Assembly (NCBI RefSeq): GCF_009192765.1
Contig: NZ_VOHQ01000001.1
Location: forward strand, 682,001-746,000
DNA: 64,000 bases
Reading direction: 5' to 3'
DNA from: Agriterribacter humi
GTDB taxonomy: Bacteria; Bacteroidota; Bacteroidia; Chitinophagales; Chitinophagaceae
The position numbers and the translations under genes were made by a program. Each line of letters starts with the position of its first letter. Within the stretch, counting starts at the first letter, position 1. Shown here one piece after another: positions 56,411 through 64,000 of this stretch. The notes below the pieces were generated by a model. That model was given only the letters and a program-made list of their open reading frames with translations, did no database searches and was not told where the DNA came from.

Positions 56411-57313
56411 ATGAACTTTGAGAACATACAGTTGGGCATAGCCCCCATTAACTGGACCAACGATGATATGCCCGAACTGGGCGCTGAAAATACCTTTGAG
56501 CAATGCATCAGCGAAATGGCGCTGACGGGCTTTACCGGTTGTGAGGTAGGCAACAAATTTCCACGCGATATTGCCACTTTAAAAAAAGCGCTCAGCCTGA
56601 GAGGTTTGCAAATTTGCAACCAGTGGAACAGTTATGAGCTAACAACTAAGTCGCTGGAAGAGAACAAAAAAAGCTTTACGCAATTGCTTGATTTCTTAGA
56701 AACGATGGGCGCCAAAGTAATTGGTGGCGGAGAAACCGGCAATAGCTGCCAGGGAAAGAAAGATGTTCCGGTGCTGGAAGGCAAGGGCATGCTGAACAGC
56801 AACGAAGAATGGAAGAACTTTACTTATGGCTTAAACGAATTGGGCAAAATAGCCCGTGACCGGGGTATTAAATTAGCCTTTCACCATCACATGGGCACCT
56901 GCATACAAACGCGTGAGGAAACGGAAAGGATGCTGAATGAAACCGGCCCTGAAAATGTTTACCTGAATTACGATTGCGGCCATTTTTATTTTGCGGGCGA
57001 AGATCCTGTTGCCTGTCTTGAACAGTTTATATCACGCACCGCGCATATACATTTGAAAGACATCCGCCCAAAAGTTTTACAGCAGGTAAAAGATAAGCGT
57101 ATGAGTTTTTTAGATGCCGTGAAAGATGGTGTATTTACCGTGCCCGGCGATGAGGAAGGTTGTATTGATTTTCCGGCATTAGCTGCTGCTATCAAAAAAA
57201 GCGATTACAAAGGCTGGATGGTGGTGGAAGCCGAGCAGGACCCCGCCAAAGCTAACCCGCTGGAGTATGCGTTGATAGCGAGGCAGTATATAAGAAAAGT
57301 AACAGGCTTGTAA
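56411..57313 (+). CDS. iolE: Myo-inosose-2 dehydratase
   Basis: A 300-residue TIM-barrel enzyme that dehydrates scyllo-inosose. I start it at the ATG 56411, 4 bases after iolD, because it gives the usual N-terminus (QLGIAPINWTNDDMPELG). Other family blocks are GGGETGNSCQGK, KLAFHHHMGTCIQTREETERM, YLNYDCGHFYFAGEDP, RTAHIHLKDIRPKV, and VPGDEEGCIDFPAL. Metal ligands are expected in the HHH, DCGH and HIHLKD motifs. It ends the operon, before a 48-bp perfect palindrome. Confidence 0.93.
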   Translation: MNFENIQLGIAPINWTNDDMPELGAENTFEQCISEMALTGFTGCEVGNKFPRDIATLKKALSLRGLQICNQWNSYELTTKSLEENKKSFTQLLDFLETMGAKVIGGGETGNSCQGKKDVPVLEGKGMLNSNEEWKNFTYGLNELGKIARDRGIKLAFHHHMGTCIQTREETERMLNETGPENVYLNYDCGHFYFAGEDPVACLEQFISRTAHIHLKDIRPKVLQQVKDKRMSFLDAVKDGVFTVPGDEEGCIDFPALAAAIKKSDYKGWMVVEAEQDPAKANPLEYALIARQYIRKVTGL

Positions 57314-57337
57314 AACATATCTCATTACAATTTAGCT

Positions 57338-57385
57338 ATGGGTGGCGAGCCTGCCTGACGGCCGTCAGGCAGGCTCGCCACCCAT
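57338..57385. repeat. 48-bp perfect palindrome after iolE (possible terminator)
   Basis: Two 24-base arms, left ending GCCTGCCTGACGG at 57361 and right starting CCGTCAGGCAGGC at 57362, match perfectly with no spacer. It could form an extended hairpin or cruciform, and TTATTAT follows. It probably terminates the iol transcript and also contains the GCCTGCC/GGCAGGC arm motif seen at 32183 and 58197. Confidence 0.75.
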
Positions 57386-57428
57386 TTATTATCGCCTCCT
57401 GCGATCCGGTAAATTGTATTACCGGGAC
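57356..57428 (+). repeat. Direct repeat copy 1 flanking a lipoprotein gene
   Basis: It starts TGACGGCCGTCAGGCAGG, continues with GATCCGGTAAATTGTATTAC and ends CGGGACA. It matches 58197-58275 closely. A weaker match continues to about 57476. The interval to 57618 shows nothing else. Confidence 0.7.
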
Positions 57429-57618
57429 ACCATTTCGTAAGAATATCGCGGCTACGAAGTCTGAAACTTACATCGCGTTGGATATACTGTAGTCCACCTG
57501 GCATTGAATGATTGAACCTTTTACATACAAAAAGGCTGGTTTCATTTATATTGGGCTATAATCCTATTGTAACACTAAATACTTATTGGCTTTATCCTCT
57601 GCTACCTTAACCCTAAAC

Positions 57619-58164
57619 ATGATCGATGTGAAAAAAAATTGTACAACATTCCTATGCGTCGGGCTAATCATTATTCTTTTCAGTGGATGTACAACTGCTT
57701 CGATAGAATCCGGTGAAAGCAATAATGTAAAGGGTCCTTATAACAGGATGTTTATCCTGATTAACGGTTCCCCGAGAGCCGATAAATTTATTGAAGGTTT
57801 TGCCGAAAAAATAAAACAAGCCATTACAGAAAGAGGCACAAACACTGAAGTACATGTGGAAGGAAGGCTTTCATTGGAAACACAAAAAGAAATAGATGAT
57901 AAAATCAACGCCCATAAAGCCGATGTTGTATTGGTCATAAAGCAAACAGAAGCATTGGTTGACGGCAGACTTGGATTTGGAACCGGGAAAGGCTCTATGG
58001 CAGGCGCTTTTGATTTGAAATTATTTGACAAAAAAGAAAAGCGTCCCATATGGAGGGCCAACATGAAAGCATATGGAGAATATGGTATTTCCATGGCTAT
58101 AGAAAAAACAACAAAAAAATTTATCGCTTTACTTGAGCAGGATAAAATTATCAGGTATAAATAG
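57619..58164 (+). CDS. Hypothetical lipoprotein flanked by direct repeats
   Basis: A 181-residue lipoprotein. The ATG at 57619 gives a signal with lipobox FSGC. The body has alternating charged helices and strands (RMFILINGSPRADKFIEGFAEKI, VHVEGRLSLETQKEIDDKINAHKADVVLVIKQTEAL, FDLKLFDKKEKRPIWRANMKAYGEYG), a plan similar to small DUF4136-type or penicillin-binding-protein-activator-type lipoproteins, but I cannot name a family. It lies between two direct repeats about 840 bases apart, so it may be a movable or duplicated cassette. Confidence 0.65.
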   Translation: MIDVKKNCTTFLCVGLIIILFSGCTTASIESGESNNVKGPYNRMFILINGSPRADKFIEGFAEKIKQAITERGTNTEVHVEGRLSLETQKEIDDKINAHKADVVLVIKQTEALVDGRLGFGTGKGSMAGAFDLKLFDKKEKRPIWRANMKAYGEYGISMAIEKTTKKFIALLEQDKIIRYK

Positions 58165-58196
58165 TTAATGCAGCTATTGCGATGCATGGCATCCTC

Positions 58197-58275
58197 TGAC
58201 TGCCGTCAGGCAGGCTCGCCACGCATTTATTTATTATTGCCTACGGCGATCCGGGAAAATTGTATTACCGGGACA
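58197..58275 (+). repeat. Direct repeat copy 2
   Basis: TGACTGCCGTCAGGCAGGCT at the left end, GATCCGGGAAAATTGTATTA later, ending CGGGACA. The left arm of the palindrome present in copy 1 is missing here. Similarity continues weakly to about 58321. Confidence 0.7.
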
Positions 58276-58393
58276 AAGTCCAGGAAGAACATAGAAGTAA
58301 CGAAGCCGGAGACATCGTACAGCGGCGCTTTTTTACGTTGCCCGTAAATTTCAAAAAATCTCTTTGAACCGGATCTGCTTTACACCCGCTTTT

Positions 58394-58417
58394 CATTTGC
58401 CATATAAGAGGCAAATG
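58394..58417. repeat. Perfect 8-bp inverted repeat
   Basis: CATTTGCC (58394-58401) and GGCAAATG (58410-58417) with an 8-nt spacer. It is too far upstream (about 390 bases) of the next gene to assign a role. Confidence 0.35.
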
Positions 58418-58805
58418 GTTAGGTATAATAACAAAAGCGTTAATGATTGCACGATTTTTTTGTACAATGAAGCATGTTCCGTGGGACTCTGTAGTCTCGT
58501 GGGATAAAAATGTTGTGAGTCACCTATGTCTCCGAGTCATCCGATACAAGCGGCTATGGCTTATTTATTTTATTTTGGGTTTCGTCGGGGTTTTGCTCTG
58601 ACGCCACGCATACAGCTTAGCCAGACCTGCACATAGCTTACAATATCCCTTTATAAAGCACCATCTCTGCAAATTTTTCATGCGTGTAAAATTATCCTCA
58701 ACCCTATAACCGGGTGACTTATTCAAAATGACGGAAACAACTAAAGAAAAAACGATAAAGCTTGTTATCTTTAAGCTATTGCATTTTAATTCTAATATTT
58801 CTTAT

Positions 58806-60179
58806 ATGAGCCAGCACAATTTTAACCGCCGTCAGTTTATTCGCGGCACTTCTGCAGCCCTTGCCCTCGCTTCTCTTCAGGCCAATGGCATGGATTTTTT
58901 AGTGTCCCCTTCAGCAAAACCCCGGCGTGTAGCCCTGATCGGTACCGGGTGGTATGGTAAGAGTGACCTGTTCCGGCTGATGCAGGTTGCGCCCGTTGAA
59001 GTAGTAGGATTGTGCGACCCGGATAAACACCAATTAGAGAAAGCCGCAGAAATGGTGAGCCAGCGGCAATCCAATCATAAAAAGCCGGCTACGTACGGTG
59101 ATTACCGTAAGCTGCTGGCTGAACAAAAGCCAGAGATCGTATTGATCGGATCCCCCGATCACTGGCATGCCCTGCAGGCCATTGAGGCCATACAATCCGG
59201 CGCCCACGTGTATGTTCAAAAGCCCATAAGCGTAGATGTTATGGAAGGAGAAGCCATGGTGGCTGCAGCGCGTAAACACAACCGCGTTGTGCAGGTGGGC
59301 ACACAGCGCAAAAGCACACCGCATTTGATTGATGCAAAGAAAAATATAGTAGACACCGGCTTACTGGGAAAAATATCGCATGTAGAAATGTGCTGCTATT
59401 ACCACATGCGTAATAATGGCAATCCTCCCGTGCAACCGGTGCCTGACTTTTTTGATTACGAAATGTGGACAGGCCCCGCCCCCATGCGTCCTTACGACGG
59501 ATTGCCGCATGTACGTTGGTGGCGCACCTTCATGGAATATGGAAACGGCATTATGGGCGACATGTGTATTCACATGTTCGACACCGTTAGGTGGATGCTG
59601 AAATTAGGCTGGCCCAACCGCATTAGTTCAACCGGGGGCATATATGTTGATAAAACCGGTAAAAGCAATATTGCCGATACCCAGTCGGCTATTTTTGAAT
59701 ACAATGAGCTTAACTGCGTGTGGCAGCACCGGAGCTGGGGCACGCCTGCTGATCCGGAATATCCCTGGTCGTTTAAGCTGTACGGCGAAAAAGGCACTTT
59801 GTGTGCCAGTACCATGCAATATGATTTTATACCACAGGGCAAGGGCGAAAAAATTCATAAGGATGTGGTATACGAAAAGGAAAAATATCCTGAAGACCTT
59901 ACAGAACCCGATATTGAACTGAATGCGGCTCCGGCTACACGTTTGCACATGCTGGATTTTCTAAAAGCCATTGACAACAAAACCAGACCCATAGCCGATA
60001 TTGAACAAGGCCATATTTCTACGGCAAGTTGCATCATCGCCAACCTTTCCATGAAGCTCGGACGCCCCCTCATTTACGATCCTGTAAAAAAGCTGATTGT
60101 GGGCGATGCGGAAGCTACTAAACTATTACAAAGGCCATACCGGGAGCCGTGGATACATCCTTCACCGGGAAAAGTATAG
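58806..60179 (+). CDS. Tat-exported Gfo/Idh/MocA family oxidoreductase
   Basis: A 457-residue dehydrogenase with a twin-arginine signal (NRRQFIRGTSAALALASLQA), which lets it fold with its cofactor before export. The start is the ATG at 58806, because an earlier one (58728) would bury the signal. It has RRVALIGTGWYGKSDLFRLM (Rossmann), QKPISVDVMEGEAMVAAARK with the conserved lysine, GTQRKSTPHLIDAKK and GNGIMGDMCIHMFDTVRWML. Exported relatives oxidise sugars or N-acetylgalactosamine glycosides by an NAD-dependent redox mechanism. It is monocistronic. Confidence 0.85.
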   Translation: MSQHNFNRRQFIRGTSAALALASLQANGMDFLVSPSAKPRRVALIGTGWYGKSDLFRLMQVAPVEVVGLCDPDKHQLEKAAEMVSQRQSNHKKPATYGDYRKLLAEQKPEIVLIGSPDHWHALQAIEAIQSGAHVYVQKPISVDVMEGEAMVAAARKHNRVVQVGTQRKSTPHLIDAKKNIVDTGLLGKISHVEMCCYYHMRNNGNPPVQPVPDFFDYEMWTGPAPMRPYDGLPHVRWWRTFMEYGNGIMGDMCIHMFDTVRWMLKLGWPNRISSTGGIYVDKTGKSNIADTQSAIFEYNELNCVWQHRSWGTPADPEYPWSFKLYGEKGTLCASTMQYDFIPQGKGEKIHKDVVYEKEKYPEDLTEPDIELNAAPATRLHMLDFLKAIDNKTRPIADIEQGHISTASCIIANLSMKLGRPLIYDPVKKLIVGDAEATKLLQRPYREPWIHPSPGKV

Positions 60180-60222
60180 CAGCAGTGCAGGAAAATTATT
60201 GCGTCATGCTGGTTTTGAAAGA

Positions 60223-60861
60223 TCAGCGTTGCCGCTCAAAAGCCATATCAACCTTTTCCTTTTTAGTGATATAATAAATTGTACCGTCTTCCTCATAGGA
60301 GGAATCACGTAGTGAAGTAGTGGCTATTAATAATGAATTGTCAAATCGTCTTATACTTCCGCCCTGGGGTAAATTCATTGATGTTGTTTCATCCCCGTTA
60401 ATATCAGGCAACTGCATGATAATTCCGTTGGGGAAGTAAACAGAATCCTCTCCTATACGCTGAAATAATTTCTGGCACTGGTAGGCAGAATCCATATAAT
60501 TAGTGAATGGTGTTTCTACACTATCTTCCTCATTGTCCTCCCCAAGATAAAATGAAAAATAAGCAGTTGTTATTACATCAAACCTGAGATCAGTGCCCGT
60601 TATATTGCCTTCCGTTATAATTACATTCCCGTTATTGTTGTAGGTAATATAATCAGCAGTTAATTTATTTTTATACACAATGCTGTCAACGGTATATGTT
60701 GTAATGGTTTCGGTTGAGACCGTGTTCGACATAAATATCCATTCACCGGTTATTTCGCGGTCGGGCTGAACAGGCTGGTCAATTTCCTTGTTACAGGAAA
60801 ACGACAAAAGAATAAACAGGAAGGCATGGCTTTTCAAAATGCAGCGTAAACCCAATCGCAT
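60223..60861 (-). CDS. Hypothetical lipoprotein
   Basis: A 212-residue lipoprotein (lipobox SFSC after a hydrophobic FLFILLSF core). The mature part is acidic, rich in Thr, Asn and Asp and probably all beta (TGEWIFMSNTVSTETITTYTVD, FDVITTAYFSFYLGEDNEED, GTIYYITKKEKVDMAF). It has the size and look of lipocalin-like proteins but lacks clear motifs. It converges on the oxidoreductase gene and stands alone. Confidence 0.6.
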   Translation of the reverse strand: MRLGLRCILKSHAFLFILLSFSCNKEIDQPVQPDREITGEWIFMSNTVSTETITTYTVDSIVYKNKLTADYITYNNNGNVIITEGNITGTDLRFDVITTAYFSFYLGEDNEEDSVETPFTNYMDSAYQCQKLFQRIGEDSVYFPNGIIMQLPDINGDETTSMNLPQGGSIRRFDNSLLIATTSLRDSSYEEDGTIYYITKKEKVDMAFERQR

Positions 60862-61155
60862 ATGAACGCAGTTTGTGATTTAATGTAAAAGCAAATTATA
60901 GAGGATGGTTCCTGTTTGTTGTGACGAATTGTTTCAGAGTATTCAAAAACTAAGCCAAATCGTTTTTATATATAATATGAATATACATTATTGCTAAAGC
61001 ATATGCATTAAACGATTAAAAATATTCAGTTTGTAAGAGCAAATACTTATTGCAGTGTGCAAAATTCTATACAGTCTTTTCGTTCTTCTAATATTATGTA
61101 TACGAATCTTTTCGGGAAAAGGTTTGGGCAAACAATTAAAGTAAACAACGCACTT

Positions 61156-61890
61156 TTATTTCTTTTCATACAGCAGGAAATGCTGTATAGGCAGAAAATT
61201 ACCGTTATAATATAAGCTGAAACCATTGGCCGCCAATTCTTTGTTAAGCTGCGCAACAGTGGTTTTATGCAGGGGCTTAATGCGTACCGCGGGATCTTCG
61301 CCGCGATATTCGATCAGTAAAATTTTGCCATCTTTTTTTAATGCCTTTTTTATGGATTGCAACATTTCATACGGATATTCCAGTTCGTGGTATACATCTA
61401 CCATAATGGCAAGATCTACCGAATGATCGGGCAGGTTAGGCGACATCACGCTTCCCTTTATTATTTCTACATTACGGTTACGCAAGGCCGCTTTTCGCTT
61501 TTCAAGCGCGGCAATCATTTCGTCCTGGATCTCCACGGCATATACTTTACCCTGCGGTAATTTCTCACACAATTTAAAACTATAATAACCGGTGCCGGCG
61601 CCTATATCGGCAACTATTGCTGAAGGAGATAAATCCATTTTTGCAATAGCCAGCGCTGTATTTTCTTCCTGCTGCCGGTCTTCTCTTTCCAGCCATGCCG
61701 AACCTGCAGCACCCATCACATGAGCTATCTCCCGGCTTAAGTAATATTTTCCTATACCGTCTGCAGTAGTATCACCATAAGTGTATACCGCATCATTTAC
61801 TGGTTTTGCCTCCGCCCGTTTTTGCTGGGACCTGCAACCTGTTGTACAAAACAAATTGAAAACGGTTAATAACAGCCATATTAATTTCAT
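61156..61890 (-). CDS. SAM-dependent methyltransferase with lipoprotein signal
   Basis: A 244-residue class I methyltransferase. SAM motif I is VADIGAGTGYYSF (residues 93-105), followed by YAVEIQDEMIAALEKRK, VDLAIMVDVYHEL and DGKILLIEYRGEDP. The N-terminus (LIWLLLTVFNLFCTTGC, cysteine 19) is a convincing lipoprotein signal, so the enzyme is predicted to be outside the cytoplasm, where SAM is not expected. Similar signal-bearing methyltransferases are known from genome annotations, but the substrate and SAM source are unclear. It is monocistronic. Confidence 0.8.
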   Translation of the reverse strand: MKLIWLLLTVFNLFCTTGCRSQQKRAEAKPVNDAVYTYGDTTADGIGKYYLSREIAHVMGAAGSAWLEREDRQQEENTALAIAKMDLSPSAIVADIGAGTGYYSFKLCEKLPQGKVYAVEIQDEMIAALEKRKAALRNRNVEIIKGSVMSPNLPDHSVDLAIMVDVYHELEYPYEMLQSIKKALKKDGKILLIEYRGEDPAVRIKPLHKTTVAQLNKELAANGFSLYYNGNFLPIQHFLLYEKK

Positions 61891-62152
61891 ACATGGTAGT
61901 TGAAGGTTAAAGTTCCGTATTGTAAACAGAACGAGCTAAAATTATCTGAAAGCCTGCTTTTTCACAGGCAGTTACCTTTTATTTACAGCATAGCGTGTAA
62001 AATTGGTAAGTTAAGTAAACAACAGGACAGCATCCTTAATTCTATCATTGTTACCGCCCACTATAATGACCTGCTTCAAAATATTTTTCCCAAAAAAAGG
62101 ATTAATTTCAGGGCTCATACATTAATAATGTAATATAGAGCGAAAGATATAA

Positions 62153-62965
62153 ATGCAGATTTTGCAGATGAATGATACATCACCACAATTAAGAACGGTT
62201 AATGTTACCCGTTATGTTACACCCTTAAGGGAAGGCGGCTCCTTACCTGCTATTGCCGAAGCGGATGACGGGTTTTTGTATGTGCTGAAGTTTCGTGGAG
62301 CTGGACAGGGTATTAAGGCGCTTATAGCCGAACTGCTTGGCGGTGAAATTGCGCGTGCATTGGGATTAAAAGTGCCTGAAATTGTCTTTGCAAATGTTGA
62401 TGAAGCTTTTGGCCGCACAGAACCCGATGAAGAGATACAGGACCTGCTGAAATTCAGCGAGGGGCTTAATCTTGCCCTTCATTATCTTTCGGGCGCTATC
62501 GCCTTTGATCCGGCTGTTACAAAAATTGATGCAACACTTGCCTCACAAATTGTTTGGTTAGACAGCCTCATAACAAATGTAGACCGCACCTCCCGCAATA
62601 CCAATATGCTGATGTGGTATAAAGAATTATGGCTGATTGACCATGGGGCTGCTCTTTATTTCCATCATTCATGGGATAATTGGGAGGAACAGGCTGTTCG
62701 GCCATTTACACAGGTCAAAGATCATGTATTACTGCCGTGGGCAAGCGAACTGGAATCTGTAAATGAAATATTCCGCTCCATGCTAACCCCTGAACGGATC
62801 CGTTCTATTGTTGAGCTTATTCCGGATGAATGGCTGATAACAGGAGCTTCACCCGGATCCGCGGTCGAAAAAAAACAGGTATACATTCAATTTTTAACAA
62901 CACGACTTCATCATTCAGAAATATTTGTAAAAGAAGCGCAGCATGCAAGACAATCACTTATTTGA
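62153..62965 (+). CDS. HipA-like kinase family protein
   Basis: A 270-residue kinase of the HipA/phosphoinositide-kinase fold. A probable ATP lysine lies at residue 46 (YVLKFRG), a catalytic-loop-like NVDRTSRNTN at about 142-151, and a metal-binding LIDHG at 161-165. Compared with HipA toxins it lacks the N-terminal Couple_hipA domain and has no HipB-like partner. A DUF3037 gene overlaps its end by 23 bases, a pairing seen in other bacteria. The start may be the ATG at 62153 or 62168. Target and role are unknown. Confidence 0.75.
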   Translation: MQILQMNDTSPQLRTVNVTRYVTPLREGGSLPAIAEADDGFLYVLKFRGAGQGIKALIAELLGGEIARALGLKVPEIVFANVDEAFGRTEPDEEIQDLLKFSEGLNLALHYLSGAIAFDPAVTKIDATLASQIVWLDSLITNVDRTSRNTNMLMWYKELWLIDHGAALYFHHSWDNWEEQAVRPFTQVKDHVLLPWASELESVNEIFRSMLTPERIRSIVELIPDEWLITGASPGSAVEKKQVYIQFLTTRLHHSEIFVKEAQHARQSLI

Positions 62966-63326
62966 GTACGCCGTTATTCGAATCGTGCCCAGGGTGGAGC
63001 GTGAAGAATTTTTGAACGTGGGCGTTATTCTGTACGCTTCCAAACAAAAATTTTTACAAAGCATGTTCCATCTGAACGAGGAACGCCTGCGTGCTTTATC
63101 CGGCAAAACAGATATCGAAGAGGTGGAAGCACATCTCCGTTCTTTTGAAAGGATTTGTATGGGTGCTGCCGATGGCGGACCTATCGCAGGATTAGATATG
63201 GCTTCCCGCTTTCGCTGGCTTACGGCAACAAGAAGCACTATTGTACAAAGCTCTAAAGTTCATCCCGGTTTTTGCACAAACCCCAAAGAAGCGCTTGAAA
63301 GATTATTTAACCAATTGGTGTTGTAA
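62943..63326 (+). CDS. DUF3037 domain protein
   Basis: A 127-residue cytosolic protein with the DUF3037 pattern: EYAVIRIVPRVEREEFLNVGVILYASKQKFL, then a helical middle and a C-terminal RFRWLTATRSTIVQSSKVHPGF. It starts inside the end of the HipA-like kinase gene (23-base overlap), so translation is coupled and the proteins probably interact. Nothing in the sequence tells whether it is a substrate, an inhibitor or an adaptor of the kinase. It ends before a long word-like spacer. Confidence 0.8.
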   Translation: MQDNHLFEYAVIRIVPRVEREEFLNVGVILYASKQKFLQSMFHLNEERLRALSGKTDIEEVEAHLRSFERICMGAADGGPIAGLDMASRFRWLTATRSTIVQSSKVHPGFCTNPKEALERLFNQLVL

Positions 63327-63636
63327 CTCATCTCATATGTCTCCTGAGCAGTCAGCTTTCAGCCGTCAGCTATCGGCTAAAGCATACTAACGATGAGCTA
63401 AATCCTTCTTCCGCGTTTTACCTCTTCTCACTTACCTAAACCACAAATTGTAAACTACAATCTAACATTGAAACGGATTTTCCTGCAACCTGTAACATGC
63501 AACCTATCCACTTACCTCTCACTTTTCACATCTCACAATTCACTACTCACCACTCACTATAAACCACAGATCGTAAAGTATAAACCCAACATTGAAACGG
63601 GTTTTCCCTGCAACCTGTAACATGCAACCTATCCTC
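63327..63636. repeat. Word-like spacer with two 72-74 bp direct repeats
   Basis: Copy A at 63438-63509 and copy B at 63561-63634 share AAACCACAnATnGTAAA-type text and then CATTGAAACGG..TTTTCC and GCAACCTGTAACATGCAACC. CTCACNA words (TCTCACAATTCACTACTCAC) fill the interval, and CAGCTTTCAGCCGTCAGCTA lies at the left. There is no coding frame. Copy B ends 2 bases before the stop codon of the next gene. Confidence 0.7.
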
Positions 63637-64000
63637 TCACCGCTCTACCACTACCCCATCGTCCTGCAGTTTTTTCACAGCTTCTTCCGTAAATTGCGTT
63701 TGCCAGAGATTGATCTTTTGCAAGCCTGTCATTTGCTTAAACACAGCAATACTTTTATCTGTAATGGCGTTTTGCCCGATGTTTAAAGAAACCAGTTGTT
63801 GCAGAGCCTTCAGTGGTGCTGCAGTCTCATCTGTGAGATTGTTTTTTTGTAATTCTAATTTATTAAGATTTGGAAGACCGGAAATCATTTTCATTTCTTC
63901 ATTGCCAAGTGCGCAATTGCTTACATCAAGGCGATACACCTGTTCCTTTACGGATAAAAGTTTTTGTAAGATTTTCTTTTTTTGTTCAGGGCTGCTTTTC
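63637..64000 (-). CDS. C-terminal part of leucine-rich-repeat protein (partial)
   Basis: The frame is open to the end of the window, so the gene's start lies outside. About 121 codons are visible. They read KSSPEQKKKILQKLLSVKEQ, then repeats of the ribonuclease-inhibitor type: ISGLPNLNKLELQKNNLTDE, LQQLVSLNIGQNAITDKSI, MTGLQKINLWQTQFTEEAV. This tail (LWQT...VKKLQ) is like the end of envelope proteins that carry a cytochrome-c (planctomycete type) or DUF2231 domain followed by LRRs. That assignment cannot be checked here because the N-terminal part is absent. Confidence 0.6.
   Translation of the reverse strand, partial: KSSPEQKKKILQKLLSVKEQVYRLDVSNCALGNEEMKMISGLPNLNKLELQKNNLTDETAAPLKALQQLVSLNIGQNAITDKSIAVFKQMTGLQKINLWQTQFTEEAVKKLQDDGVVVER

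Larger units (their letters stand above)
58165..58805. other. Long gap with repeat copy and hairpin
   Basis: About 640 bases without a supported gene. It contains direct-repeat copy 2 (58197-58275), a hairpin at 58394-58417, a tandem CGTGGGA pair near 58479 and 58497, and the text GTCACCTATGTCTCCGAGTC near 58518, which resembles insertion-sequence ends known to me but has no transposase beside it. A TATCTTTA (58766-58773) resembles a -7 box for the next gene. Confidence 0.4.

Noticed and set aside
58500-58560. Possible insertion-sequence end (GTCACCTATGTCTCCGAG)
   Set aside because: It only resembles IS terminal text from memory. No transposase, inverted partner or target duplication was found.
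62153-63326. HipBA toxin-antitoxin system
   Set aside because: There is no HipB-like DNA-binding partner and the kinase lacks the HipA N-terminal domain.

Overview
The window looks like a chromosome segment of a Bacteroidota bacterium, most likely a Chitinophagaceae-type soil or plant-associated species. The evidence is a SusC/SusD pair with an ECF sigma/FecR anti-sigma cascade, type IX secretion components (a plug protein and a PorW/SprE-like TPR protein), many short lipoprotein signals ending in a cysteine, DUF3810 and DUF4142 proteins, and promoter elements of the Bacteroidota form TAnnTTTG. No phage, integrase, intact insertion sequence, tRNA, rRNA or CRISPR array was seen. One small RNA gene is clear: the signal recognition particle RNA at 16525-16618, with its own promoter and terminator.

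Layout. 1-12 kb: scattered exported carbohydrate and peptide enzymes (an alpha/alpha-barrel glycosidase-like protein, a PIG-L deacetylase, a GH30-like enzyme fused to a CehA/McbA-type PHP domain, an M14 carboxypeptidase, a DUF4832 protein) and a class III aminotransferase. An AT-rich islet of unrecognised small genes lies at 6.5-7.2 kb. 12-30 kb: housekeeping and envelope genes (Uma2 nuclease-like protein, a two-gene ABC unit, LolC/E-like permease, T9SS plug protein, SRP RNA, TalC/FSA-type transaldolase, MATE exporter, DUF4142 lipoprotein, YdcF-like protein, GH76, PBP1A, PorW/SprE-like protein, a bactofilin with a short membrane partner, DUF3810). 30-38.4 kb: a complete nutrient-uptake locus in the order ECF sigma, FecR, SusC, SusD, endonuclease/exonuclease/phosphatase lipoprotein. 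39-44.9 kb: an exported glycan or glycoside locus (Tat-exported GH116, GH172/DUF2961, secreted Gfo/Idh/MocA dehydrogenase, DUF1080 lipoprotein). 45.8-57.3 kb: a myo-inositol catabolic operon iolB-iolC-iolA-iolG-transporter-aldolase-iolD-iolE, divergent from a LacI-family regulator with two operator-like palindromes between them. 57.3-64 kb: a small lipoprotein gene bracketed by direct repeats, a Tat-exported oxidoreductase, an exported lipoprotein methyltransferase, a HipA-like kinase/DUF3037 pair, and the 3' end of a leucine-rich-repeat protein.

How the genes fit together. The exported glycosidases, the SusCD locus and the oxidoreductase/DUF1080 pair suggest scavenging of decorated plant or microbial glycosides. 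The iol operon would carry inositol to acetyl-CoA and malonate-semialdehyde-derived products, with an SSS symporter as the probable inositol importer. The spacers inside the iol operon and elsewhere are unusual. They are built from a small vocabulary of degenerate short words (forms of CTCACNA, AAATTTGA, TATAGTTT, AGCTGAT), and one of these word tracts appears to run into the last codons of the aldolase gene. Small palindromes of the CCTGCCTG/CAGGCAGG type also recur, and one lies in frame inside the SusC leader region. These repeat systems, the GH30-PHP fusion and the kinase/DUF3037 pair are the items most worth a second look.
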